DNA of 43,452 bases. Origin: Accumulibacter sp. GTDB taxonomy: Bacteria > Pseudomonadota > Gammaproteobacteria > Burkholderiales > Rhodocyclaceae. The translations under genes were made by a program, and so were the position numbers. The notes under the pieces are model-generated. The model was not told the origin of the DNA and did no database searches. It saw only the letters and a list, made by a program, of their open reading frames with translations. Below, piece after piece: positions 1-8,017 of the stretch (its first letter is position 1; each line of letters opens with the position of its first letter). The stretch covers positions 1-43,452 of the forward strand of contig JAITGN010000129.1 of NCBI GenBank assembly GCA_031280565.1. Direction: 5' to 3'.

Positions 1-195
1 ATCGGAAATCACACTTTTCCTGCCACAATTATTGTATTTCAGAAGGTGTGTTTCAGTGTTTCGGTAAGCTCCCCAAATCTTGGCGACGGCACTTTTACTG
101 ATGAATAGCCAACGCGCTAGGTTTGCATCTGTTTCGCCGTTGTTCTTGTGCTTGATACCTTTATTTCTTTCCACATTTGAAATCGGTTTTTGCAT
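1..195 (-). CDS. IS630-like transposase, N-terminal 65 residues (partial)
   Basis: This is an open reading frame that runs off the left edge. It starts at ATG 195 behind a strong AGGAGG ribosome binding site (204-209) with 8 nt spacing. The visible 65 residues contain GETDANLARWLFISKSAVAK, a helix-turn-helix of the kind that starts IS630-family transposases, followed by a basic NNCGRKS stretch that usually links to the second DNA-binding helix. The catalytic DDE domain would lie beyond the window. The gene sits at the element end and points inward, as expected for an insertion sequence. A free-standing helix-turn-helix regulator is less likely, because the reading frame starts right where the terminase gene is broken. 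The family call is from recall of motif shape, not a search. Confidence 0.6.
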   Translation of the reverse strand, partial: MQKPISNVERNKGIKHKNNGETDANLARWLFISKSAVAKIWGAYRNTETHLLKYNNCGRKSVISD

Positions 196-222
196 AATAT
201 AATCCTCCTGTCGAGTGATTGT

Positions 223-251
223 ATTATATGCGGTTGTCTAACATTTGTCAA
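223..251 (-). promoter_or_regulatory. Consensus sigma-70 promoter of the transposase gene
   Basis: On the minus strand TTGACA (246-251) and TATAAT (223-228) are both perfect matches to the consensus and are separated by exactly 17 nt. The start codon lies 27 nt downstream of the -10 box. The -35 box lies just inside the inferred element end, so the promoter travels with the element. Confidence 0.75.
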
Positions 252-260
252 AATGCAATA

Positions 261-508
261 TAACCGATCTGCGCTGATTTTTGCGCAACGACGCGCCGGA
301 CGCCCGGCCGCCCGCACGCCGCTAGCACGCCGCGCAGGGCGGGAACGTTTTCTGTCCGGAAAGGCCCGGCAAAATCCGGATTTTCCTCAGCCGAAAGATA
401 ACGGTATTTTTCCGCCCATTCCAGCGGCATCAGCGGCGCGCGCGGGCGCAAGACCGCGAAAACACGGGCTATCAGGGCGTTCAGGGCAGCTTGGACGGAG
501 GGGTTCAT
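261..508 (-). pseudogene. Phage terminase large subunit (GpA/TerL type), N-terminal remnant
   Basis: The frame starts at ATG 508 and encodes about 80 residues resembling the N-terminus of lambda gpA-type terminase large subunits: a helical start, then PLEWAEKYRYLSAEENPDF, a FRTENVPALRG stretch, and VVAQKSAQIG, where the Walker A-like motif (normally KSAQVGKTE or similar) should follow. Homology stops exactly inside that motif, where IS630-like sequence begins; four foreign residues and a stop follow. The ATPase centre and nuclease domain are gone, so it cannot package DNA. On the upstream side the start codon abuts repeat family A at 509, so any small-terminase gene is also lost. This is a remnant of a prophage near the guaA 3' end. 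I am fairly sure of the family and sure of the truncation. Confidence 0.65.
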
Positions 509-676
509 CAGAAACTAACTCCGGTTTGAAACCCCGCCCTTCAGGGCGGTGTGGAGGTTGGAACCCCGGCCTGAAGGCCGGGGTTTCGACCGTAGCCATT
601 GGGGAGGGGATGCAAACCCCTCCCCAATGATGTTAGAGCGACAGCGCCTTCCGGGCTGTCGCTAATTTCTTGCTCA
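509..676 (+). repeat. Repeat family A, copy 1: four consecutive hairpins
   Basis: Four perfect or near-perfect stem-loops follow one another: 534-549 (CCGCCC/GGGCGG, loop TTCA), 562-585 (11-bp stem AACCCCGGCCT), 597-629 (13-bp stem, 7-nt loop) and 637-663 (9-bp stem AGCGACAGC). Related copies lie at 26565-26734 (inverted) and 42331-42502 (degraded). No protein frame runs through it. The arrangement recalls the subterminal hairpins of IS200/IS605 elements or their non-autonomous derivatives, but no tnpA or tnpB gene is present. Confidence 0.8.
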
Positions 677-771
677 GAAACTCACTTCGGTTGGAAACCT
701 CCCCCTTCAGGGGGATACTCTTGTTTGGGAGAGGCGTCACCTCTTCCAAACGGTCGCCCGCTTGCGGGCGG
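675..771 (+). repeat. Diverged tandem variant of repeat family A
   Basis: The start CAGAAACTCACTTCGGTTGG matches the start of copy 1 (509 onward) with substitutions. Three stem-loops follow: 700-715 (TCCCCC/GGGGGA, loop TTCA), 723-751 (12-bp stem with one G-T pair, 5-nt loop) and 755-770 (CGCCCGC/GCGGGCG). The first two correspond in order and shape to hairpins 1 and 3 of copy 1, although the stem sequences differ. Confidence 0.65.
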
Positions 772-781
772 GGATTGAAAC
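753..781 (+). other. Solitary CRISPR-repeat-like sequence (type I-C-like)
   Basis: The 29-nt sequence begins GTCGCCCGC, has a short palindrome (CGCCCGC/GCGGGCG) and ends GGGGATTGAAAC. That is the layout of type I-C repeats, which are about 32 nt, begin GTCGC and end GGATTGAAAC. No second copy occurs in the next 300 nt and no cas gene is present in the window. It may be an array relic or a chance product of the hairpin-rich repeat. It is not an array. Confidence 0.35.
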
Positions 782-993
782 GCAATACCATGTTCAGAAA
801 GTCGCTCGTTTCGCCTCTCTAGCCCTTGTGCATCAACGGTTTGTGCGATTTCGATACCATGAACCACCGAAAAGTCGTGACATGGTATCGAGCGCCGATT
901 ATGGCATTAGTCCCAATAATACCATTCGCCATGCCATAAAAAAACAGTGCTTGGGGGGATGTCATGTTGCCAGCCGGAACTAGACTCAGACGT

Positions 994-1019
994 AAAAAAG
1001 CCCGCAGTAACGCGGGCTT
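994..1019 (-). terminator. Rho-independent terminator downstream of guaA
   Basis: On the minus strand AAGCCCGC, a short loop and GCGGGCTT are followed by a run of six T. It lies about 50 nt past the guaA stop codon. Confidence 0.9.
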
Positions 1020-1066
1020 GCGGGGTGTTTCGTGCTTTTGATTTCAAGTCGCTGCCGAACGCCCGA

Positions 1067-2644
1067 TCACTCCCACTCGATCGTCGCGGGCGGTTTCCCT
1101 GAAATATCGTAGACAACGCGGTTTATTCCGCGCACTTCGTTGATGATCCGGTTCGAGACGCGCTTCAACAGGGCATAAGGCAATTCCGCCCAATCAGCGG
1201 TCATGAAATCGCTCGTTCGCACTGCCCGCAAGGAAACGACATAATCATACGTACGGCCGTCGCCCATCACGCCGACGCTTTTCACCGGCAGAAATACGAC
1301 AAACGCCTGGCTGGTCAGGTCGTACCAGCTTTTTCCGCTTTCCGGATCGATGGCGGAACGCAGTTCGTCAATGAAAACAGCATCTGCGCGCCGAAGAATA
1401 TCGGCATATTCTTTTTTTACTTCGCCGAGAATTCTCACGCCAAGCCCCGGACCAGGGAAAGGATGCCGAAAGACCATTTCGTCCGGCAATCCCAGCGCGA
1501 GACCCAGTTCTCGAACTTCGTCCTTGAAAAGCTCGCGCAAAGGCTCAACAAGCTTCAGGTTGAGCGTTTCGGGCAATCCTCCGACGTTATGATGGCTTTT
1601 GATTGTTTGCGCCATGCGGTTTACGGCGGATTCGATAACATCGGGATAGATGGTGCCCTGGGCAAGCCAACGGGCATTTTTGAGTTTTTTCGCCTCGGCC
1701 TGGAAAACTTCGATGAATTCCCGTCCGATGATCCTGCGCTTTTCTTCGGGATCGGAAACGCCGTGAAGACACCGCATGAAGCGCTCCGACGCATCGACAT
1801 GAATAACCTTCACCCCCAGATTCCGCGCGAAAGTCCGCATGACCTGCCCGGCCTCGTCCAGACGCAAAAGGCCATTATCAACAAAAACGCACGTCAGGCG
1901 ATCGCCGATTGCGCGATGCAGCAATGCGGCGGCGACGGAAGAATCAACGCCGCCAGACAGGCCGAGAATGACTTCGTCCAATCCAATCCGCGCGCGCGCA
2001 TTTTCAACCGCCTCTTCAAGATAATCCGGCATGTTCCAGTCATGTCCGCAACCGCAGATATCATGAAGGAAACGCGAAAATATTTCTTTGCCCTTGAGCG
2101 TATGCGTCACTTCCGGATGAAACTGAACGGCATAGAATCCGCGCGATTCATCAGACATGGCGGCAATCGCACACGATTCGCTGCTCGCGGCGACATTGAA
2201 TCCCGGCGGCAGTTCCGTAACCTTGTCGCCATGGCTCATCCAGACATCCAGAAAGCACCTGCCCGCTTCATTATGCCTGTCGCCAATGTTTCCAAACAGG
2301 CTGGAACCTTGCCGGACGCGAATTTCAGCGTATCCATACTCGCGCTTTCCGGAATTTTCAACTTTACCGCCCAGCTGCTCGGCCATAGCCTGCATGCCGT
2401 AGCAAATACCGAGAACAGGAACACCCAGTTCGAAAACGATTCGCGGCGCGCGCCAGTTTTCCGTTCCATACACTGAGTTTGGACCACCGGAAAGGATGAT
2501 TCCCTTTGGGTTGAAATCCCGGATAAACTGCTCGCTTACATCGAAGGGATGAAGCTCACAATAAACCCGCTGTTCGCGCACACGCCGTGCGATCAGTTGC
2601 GCGACCTGCGATCCGAAATCAAGGATAAGAATTTTCTGATGCAT
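1067..2644 (-). CDS. guaA: GMP synthase (glutamine-hydrolysing)
   Basis: GuaA converts XMP to GMP with ATP and glutamine in the cytoplasm, the last step of guanine nucleotide synthesis. The 525 residues are the usual length. The class I glutamine amidotransferase domain comes first (about 1-200), with nucleophile Cys81 in GICYGMQ and His176/Glu178 in QFHPEVTH. The ATP-pyrophosphatase domain follows, with the P-loop SGGVDSS at 230-236, and then the dimerisation domain ending in PPATIEWE, a well-conserved C-terminus. It lies downstream of guaB on the same strand with a 311-nt gap, so the two may be co-transcribed or separately driven. A clear terminator follows. The 3' end of guaA is a known integration site for genomic islands, and the prophage and IS debris at 1-510 begins shortly beyond it. 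Confidence 0.98.
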   Translation of the reverse strand: MHQKILILDFGSQVAQLIARRVREQRVYCELHPFDVSEQFIRDFNPKGIILSGGPNSVYGTENWRAPRIVFELGVPVLGICYGMQAMAEQLGGKVENSGKREYGYAEIRVRQGSSLFGNIGDRHNEAGRCFLDVWMSHGDKVTELPPGFNVAASSESCAIAAMSDESRGFYAVQFHPEVTHTLKGKEIFSRFLHDICGCGHDWNMPDYLEEAVENARARIGLDEVILGLSGGVDSSVAAALLHRAIGDRLTCVFVDNGLLRLDEAGQVMRTFARNLGVKVIHVDASERFMRCLHGVSDPEEKRRIIGREFIEVFQAEAKKLKNARWLAQGTIYPDVIESAVNRMAQTIKSHHNVGGLPETLNLKLVEPLRELFKDEVRELGLALGLPDEMVFRHPFPGPGLGVRILGEVKKEYADILRRADAVFIDELRSAIDPESGKSWYDLTSQAFVVFLPVKSVGVMGDGRTYDYVVSLRAVRTSDFMTADWAELPYALLKRVSNRIINEVRGINRVVYDISGKPPATIEWE

Positions 2645-2955
2645 GTCCTGAAAATAAAATGAATGTATGGAGCGGCCATATTTCTGGCCTGGAAAATTTT
2701 CGCCCTGCGCCTTTCCTTACCGCGTCTAGAAACGCTTCCCGCCCGGCGTCGCCGGAAAACGCCGGATATGGTATGAGGAACATTGGAGATACATTTCCGC
2801 GCCCGGAATGATAGCAAACCACAAAGCGGAAGCTGTCTTCATATCACGTATCTCCTCGACACTCTCCCAAAACCACAGGGGGTCGTAAAAAAGAGTCCAA
2901 AGGCTTTTAGAATCGAAAACGCTCTAACTATTTTTTCGGTCATTTGCCGTAAAAA
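2645..2955. other. guaB-guaA spacer without a gene
   Basis: The 311-nt spacer shows no convincing coding frame; the short frames present lack ribosome binding sites and recognisable motifs. It contains one copy of repeat family D (2909-2926) close behind guaB. No clear intrinsic terminator or promoter could be identified. Confidence 0.6.
2909..2926 (-). repeat. Repeat family D, copy 1
   Basis: On the minus strand it reads TAGAGCGTTTTCGATTC followed by T. Related copies lie at 38562-38578, 39028-39044 and 43320-43336. All four lie near gene ends or in repeat-rich spacers. Confidence 0.6.
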
Positions 2956-4419
<1,464 letters not shown>

Positions 4420-4444
4420 CTACAATCCAGATTCGCAAAGAGGT

Positions 4445-4450
4445 ATTATA
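4445..4450 (-). promoter_or_regulatory. Possible -10 box of guaB
   Basis: TATAAT on the minus strand lies 29 nt upstream of the guaB start. No good -35 hexamer is seen at 16-18 nt spacing, so the site is tentative. Confidence 0.3.
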
Positions 4451-4509
4451 TCGTATGCTCTACTTCTTAAAGATGCATCATTTCTTAAACCAAAAACTTA
4501 AGGGACGCC

Positions 4510-4959
4510 ATGAAACGCTTAATTTTTCTGTCTATCACGCTGCTCGTTTCAATGCTCGCCCAAGCCCAAATCTACCAGTGGAAGGATAAAGACGGGCGCG
4601 TCGTTATTTCCGACAGGCCGCCGATAGACGCGAAGGCAGAACAAAAACGCGGATCGGGCGTATCATCTTCATCCTCGTCTCCAGCGCCCGAGCAGAAATC
4701 CCTTTCAGAACAGGAAATGGAATTCCGCAAACGCAGAAAAGAAGCCCAGGAAAAAGAAGAAAAGGAACAGAAGACCCAGGCACAGGCGCAACAAAAGCAA
4801 AAATATTGCGCCGGATTGAAGAACCGGCTTCAAACATATCAGTCGGGTGAGCGGATCGCGCTGCGAGACGACAAGGGAGAGCGCTATTTCCTTGAAGACA
4901 ACCAGCGTGCGCAGGAAATCCAGGAAATGCAGCAACAAATGGAACAAAGCTGCCAATAG
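4510..4959 (+). CDS. DUF4124 domain-containing secreted protein
   Basis: The 149-residue protein starts with a clear signal peptide (MKRLIFLSITLLVSMLAQAQ, cleavage likely after AQA at 17-19). The DUF4124 core follows at once with IYQWKDKDGRVVISDRPP, the typical YxWxDxxGxxxxSDxPP motif. The rest is a charged, Lys/Glu/Gln-rich region (about 60-105), probably a coiled coil, containing one Cys (KYCAGLKNRL), and a short C-terminal helix ending in SCQ. DUF4124 proteins are periplasmic, common in beta- and gammaproteobacteria, and of unknown function. A Shine-Dalgarno AAGGGA precedes the ATG. It is transcribed divergently from guaB with a 93-nt gap; the same neighbour is found beside guaB in related genomes, as far as I recall. 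Confidence 0.85.
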   Translation: MKRLIFLSITLLVSMLAQAQIYQWKDKDGRVVISDRPPIDAKAEQKRGSGVSSSSSSPAPEQKSLSEQEMEFRKRRKEAQEKEEKEQKTQAQAQQKQKYCAGLKNRLQTYQSGERIALRDDKGERYFLEDNQRAQEIQEMQQQMEQSCQ

Positions 4960-5661
4960 TGGATTCGCAGATTCTGATGGAACGCACTTTCCAACAGCGC
5001 ATGACAGCTTTTGAGATACGCGGGCGGCGGGCGGAAACACGCTTGCCCCGCGCCGGGATTGCCTCTCCAGTCCATTTGCCCTGCCCCATCCTGGGCCTAT
5101 AAAGGAGGCTGACTAAAAAGACAGGCGCGACGCCGTTCATGTGGTTTGACAGGGGCAACACAGATATACGCCATTGATGGTTCGGCACGTTTACCACGAA
5201 TGGCGAAGGGGAGTTCCGCAAGAAATCCGATCGAAAAATATTGCGACGTTCCCAAGCGGTTTTCTATGTAAATCTTGATAAAAATGCTTTAGGAACGTTA
5301 TTGAGATTTCCATATCTCTATTTTTTGCGTTCTTCATTTTCAATAAAATCTGTTTGAAACGTGGGTTATGTTTTTAAGATCACCATTTTTCTTCGAGATT
5401 TTTCAATAGAATCCATCAACGAAGCAGGTTTCCTTTGAAAGATTCCGGAATATTTTGTTAGAAAATCATTTTCATTCGTTTCACGGAGTGAAAATCGTGT
5501 GCGCCAACGCCTCACGCGACAAACAACCGCCGCGAGCCTGACGCTGTCTTGATGGCCCGCGCCGTTTTTATTCCGGCGCAGACAAATAGGAGAATAGCCC
5601 TCCGCCGAATGTCCCTGGCGGAACAGGGACAGGTCCGGCGCAAACCGTTTTTTACTCCGCG
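4960..5661. other. 702-nt spacer without a convincing gene
   Basis: The left part (to about 5240) is GC-rich and contains a fragment resembling repeat family C near 5067-5090 (CTCTCCAGTCC and a GCCCTGCCC stretch). The part from about 5250 to 5480 is clearly AT-rich and holds a copy of repeat family B (5279-5299). Open frames on the minus strand opposite the DUF4124 gene are composition shadows: no start signals and no recognisable motifs. Confidence 0.6.
5279..5299 (-). repeat. Repeat family B, single diverged copy
   Basis: TAAAAATG, a TTA core and ACGTT match the reverse complement of the family B consensus (AACGTCTTTAAGCCATTTTT and so on) at about 16 of 25 positions. It lies in an AT-rich spacer, like the other copies. 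Confidence 0.4.
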
Positions 5662-5883
5662 CTACAGCGTCGCCAGCAGCCTGGCAAGATCCGACCGCAA
5701 TGTATCCGCTTCCGTATCCAGTTGCTGCAATTTTTCATGATCCGCGTCAGTCGCCCTGCCCACCATCACCGCGCGGAGAGGTCGAGTACTCTCGGCATCG
5801 ATCTGTTCCAGCCGCGAGAGTATTCGCATCCGAATGATCTGATCCGGCTTCAGGGGCGGTGAATAATTGGTGGTCTGTTCCAT
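5662..5883 (-). CDS. Small hypothetical protein, 73 residues
   Basis: The start was set at ATG 5883, behind AGAGGAG with about 8 nt spacing; an upstream in-frame start at 5940 has no such signal. The product begins MEQTTNYSPPLKPDQIIRM and continues as a charged, leucine-spaced helix (ILSRLEQIDAESTRPLRAV, then HEKLQQLDTEADTLRSDLAR), probably a short coiled coil. There is no signal peptide or membrane segment. I do not recognise a family. The good ribosome binding site and the regular heptad pattern favour a real gene. It stands alone between two spacers. Confidence 0.55.
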   Translation of the reverse strand: MEQTTNYSPPLKPDQIIRMRILSRLEQIDAESTRPLRAVMVGRATDADHEKLQQLDTEADTLRSDLARLLATL

Positions 5884-6078
5884 ACGATGACTCCTCTTAT
5901 ATGATTCAGGCGATCGCGCCGCCCGTGGCGACACGAACATTCCTATTCATGTAATGCGTTTTTTGAGGGCTATACTCTACACCAGTCGCGCCGCCAGCGG
6001 TACTGCCTCCTGTTCCCGCCGCGCCGGATCGGGCCATTTTTCCGGGTGGCGTAAAATCCGCTCAAACCGGTTTTGCGC

Positions 6079-6291
6079 TCAACGCGACAACCGCCGTTTC
6101 TGGACACCCTCCTGACGCGCCGATTTCCTGGGCATCTCATCCGGCACAGGAAGCGATTCGGCATAATTCTGCCGATCCGGCCAGAAGTTGAAGTCCGGAT
6201 CGTCGATGCCGGGCCGACTGGAATACGCGAAGGATTTTTTTGGCAAGGCGCGGAATTTTCCACTAACGTGATCAAACAAAATAGAAGCCAA
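6079..6291 (-). CDS. Possible small hypothetical protein, 70 residues
   Basis: A TTG-initiated frame encodes a 70-residue basic product with aromatic and proline-rich sequence (AYSSRPGIDDPDFNFWPDRQ, then NYAESLPVPDEMPRKS). The middle reads like natural protein rather than a composition shadow, and no other gene claims the region. The start is weak and no Shine-Dalgarno is obvious. I recognise no family. It lies just downstream, on the same strand, of the DUF805-like gene. Confidence 0.3.
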   Translation of the reverse strand: MASILFDHVSGKFRALPKKSFAYSSRPGIDDPDFNFWPDRQNYAESLPVPDEMPRKSARQEGVQKRRLSR

Positions 6292-6333
6292 AGAAATTCG
6301 CAGAACGATGTATCGCCCATCCCGGAAGGATGT

Positions 6334-6753
6334 TTACACAGGATGGCGTACCATTTCTGAAGCGAACAAGCGGCGCATTGGGATTACCCGCGGAAAAAAG
6401 ACAAAACACATCGTTTTCCAACGGTTTAAAAAGAGGACAAAGTACAACACTGGCATTGTCACCATAAAATACGGAACAATCCTCCAGATGCCTGAAACGG
6501 GAAAATCACACGCGCCTCTGAGTGATAAAGCATAGAAAGAAAGCGTGAACGTCAACATGGCGACAAACAGGATCCATTGCAGTAATCCCCATGGATGATC
6601 ACGATCAAAGGCTGCGATTATGATGGGCACAATCAACGCGGGAATGCAAAATCCCGCCTGGCTCGTCCGTCCCTTGAAATTGAATGTATTCTTGATCGCG
6701 TCGGCAAAAACGTTTTTCAGGAATTTCATGCGGCCATTCTTTTGAGAACTCAC
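6334..6753 (-). CDS. DUF805-like inner-membrane protein
   Basis: The 139-residue product has a short N-terminal amphipathic stretch with NTFNFKGRTSQAGF, which resembles the FxGRxxRxxFW motif of DUF805 (YhaH-type) membrane proteins. Hydrophobic segments follow at about 36-52, 58-76 and 92-110, and then a basic tail. The family is of unknown function. The GTG start at 6753 overlaps the rnfH stop codon by 4 nt (GTGA), suggesting translational coupling; ATG at 6729 is an alternative. Its place at the end of the ratA-rnfH unit is not one I recall as standard. The tail after the last hydrophobic segment is longer than I would expect for DUF805, so the assignment is moderate. Confidence 0.6.
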   Translation of the reverse strand: MSSQKNGRMKFLKNVFADAIKNTFNFKGRTSQAGFCIPALIVPIIIAAFDRDHPWGLLQWILFVAMLTFTLSFYALSLRGACDFPVSGIWRIVPYFMVTMPVLYFVLFLNRWKTMCFVFFPRVIPMRRLFASEMVRHPV

Positions 6754-7061
6754 CTTTCTTCGCCGTTCCCGGCGGATTTTTTCCCTCCGGCAGCGCGTTG
6801 CTTTCTAAGCTCTTTCGGATCGGCGATCAGGGGACGGTAGATTTCAACGCGGTCTCCATCCCGCAATGGCGTATCGTGTTTGACGAGTTTTGAAAAAACG
6901 CCGATTTTATTTTTTGAAAGGTCGATTTCCGGGTATTTCAGCAAAATTCCCGAACGTTCGATAGCATCGCCCACCGTCGCGCCTTCCGGCAGGCTTAGCG
7001 TAAAAATCTTCTGCGTGTCGCTCAGCGGATAAACAAGCTCAATGGTAAGCGGGTCAGCCAT
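6750..7061 (-). CDS. rnfH: RnfH family protein
   Basis: This is a small ubiquitin-like (beta-grasp) protein of the RnfH/UPF0125 family. Function is not settled; the name comes from linkage with rnf genes in some bacteria, and in many genomes it pairs with ratA. Visible features are IELVYPLSDTQKIFTLSLPE at the start, GATVGDAIERSG in the middle, and the conserved LRDGDRVEIYRPLIADPKEL near the end, followed by a basic tail. I chose ATG 7061 (103 residues), which overlaps the ratA stop by 8 nt; a GTG at 7070 would add three residues. No separate Shine-Dalgarno is seen, consistent with coupling to ratA. Confidence 0.92.
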   Translation of the reverse strand: MADPLTIELVYPLSDTQKIFTLSLPEGATVGDAIERSGILLKYPEIDLSKNKIGVFSKLVKHDTPLRDGDRVEIYRPLIADPKELRKQRAAGGKKSAGNGEER

Positions 7062-7497
7062 TTTTCGCACCGTAAATTTTGTCCGCGCGCATTACAAAAG
7101 CATCCACAAAGGTATCCGCGATGGATGCGAATACCGGCGTGAGGAGTCTTTCAAACACGCCGCTGGAAAAAGCGTAGGACATCCTGAAATCGACCCGGCA
7201 CGCATTTTCCGCAAGCCGCTTGAAATCCCAAACGCCATCAAGATGGCGGAACGGGCCGTCCACAAGTTTCAGCCTCATTCTTTCAGGATAGTCTTTTTCG
7301 TTTTCGGTCGTAACACCGGAGCGGATATTCAGAAAATCGACATACAGGGTCGCTACTGTTTTTTTGTCGTCCCGATAGGTCACGCGGGTCGCGCCGCACC
7401 ATGGCAGGAACTCCGGGTAACTTTCGATATTCTCGACAAGATCGAACATCTGTCCTGCGGAGCGCTTGATCAGAATCGATTTCGTCACCCCGGTCAT
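7054..7497 (-). CDS. ratA: RatA, START/polyketide-cyclase-like ribosome-associated protein
   Basis: The 147-residue protein is a single START-like domain of the RatA/coenzyme Q-binding COQ10 family. The N-terminal strand and helix VTKSILIKRSAGQMFDLVEN, the YPEFLPWCGATRV motif and the FDLVENIESYPEFLPWC spacing are typical, as is the C-terminal helix with DTFVDAFVMRADKIYG. In E. coli RatA was described as a toxin that hinders 70S assembly; homologues are also proposed to bind ubiquinone. The role here is therefore open. It is divergent from smpB (59-nt spacer, with a TATAAT on the minus strand at 7531-7536) and overlaps rnfH. Confidence 0.93.
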   Translation of the reverse strand: MTGVTKSILIKRSAGQMFDLVENIESYPEFLPWCGATRVTYRDDKKTVATLYVDFLNIRSGVTTENEKDYPERMRLKLVDGPFRHLDGVWDFKRLAENACRVDFRMSYAFSSGVFERLLTPVFASIADTFVDAFVMRADKIYGAKNG

Positions 7498-7556
7498 CCG
7501 TATCGCCCCCGCAAATCCTGTATCATTGAGATTATAGCATTGCCGGTCAGACCACC

Positions 7557-8003
7557 ATGAGCATCATCATAAACAGAAAAGCCTTTCACGATTATTTCAT
7601 CGAGGAAAAACTCGAAGCGGGCCTTGCGCTGGAAGGCTGGGAAGTCAAGGCGATCCGTTCCGGGCGCGCGAACATAAAGGAATCGTATGTCATTATACGG
7701 AACGGTGAGGTTTTTGTTTTTGGCATGCACATTACACCGCTCCAGGAAACCTCGACCCATATCCGGCCCGACCCGATCCGCACACGGAAACTGCTTCTGC
7801 GCGCTAACCAGATCAACCGGCTAATTGGCTGCGTTGAGCGCGCCGGATATACACTTCTACCCCTTGATTTGCATTTTCAGCGCGGCCGGATCAAGGCTGA
7901 AATCGGCTTGGCCAAGGGGAAAAAATTGCATGACAAACGAGAAGCTGAAAAAGAGCGTGACTGGAACCGGGAAAAGGCAAGGCTCATCCGTCAGCTCGCC
8001 TGA
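7557..8003 (+). CDS. smpB: SsrA-binding protein SmpB
   Basis: SmpB binds tmRNA and brings it to stalled ribosomes for trans-translation. The 148 residues are the usual length. The N-terminus has [20 protein letters not shown], then [19 protein letters not shown], and the beta-barrel segment with [11 protein letters not shown]. The basic C-terminal tail [20 protein letters not shown] is the part that mimics the anticodon stem in the decoding centre. It is divergent from ratA and convergent with the TrmH gene, with only 14 nt between stops. No ssrA gene is visible in the window. Confidence 0.97.
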   Translation: MSIIINRKAFHDYFIEEKLEAGLALEGWEVKAIRSGRANIKESYVIIRNGEVFVFGMHITPLQETSTHIRPDPIRTRKLLLRANQINRLIGCVERAGYTLLPLDLHFQRGRIKAEIGLAKGKKLHDKREAEKERDWNREKARLIRQLA

Positions 8004-8017
8004 TTCAACTCTCCTGT

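Larger units (their letters stand above)
1..260 (-). mobile_element. End of an IS630-like insertion sequence, cut by the window edge
   Basis: The segment holds the 5' part of a transposase gene with its own promoter and ribosome binding site. It stops where homology to a phage terminase begins, near 259-262. The junction reads TATA, which fits the TA target duplication known for the IS630/Tc1 group. The base composition is more AT-rich than the flanking terminase DNA. The other end of the element lies outside the window, so the terminal inverted repeat cannot be checked. The family assignment is inferred from the transposase N-terminus. Confidence 0.55.

Noticed and set aside
753-1060. A CRISPR array
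   Set aside because: Only one repeat-like unit is present; no regularly spaced second copy and no cas gene.
1463-2476. Long plus-strand frame opposite guaA
   Set aside because: It is antisense to a complete guaA, has no ribosome binding site and no recognisable motif; GC-rich codon use opens such frames.
4604-5221. 205-codon minus-strand frame over the DUF4124 gene and spacer
   Set aside because: Opposite a gene with a clear signal peptide and domain; no start signal and no protein-like pattern.
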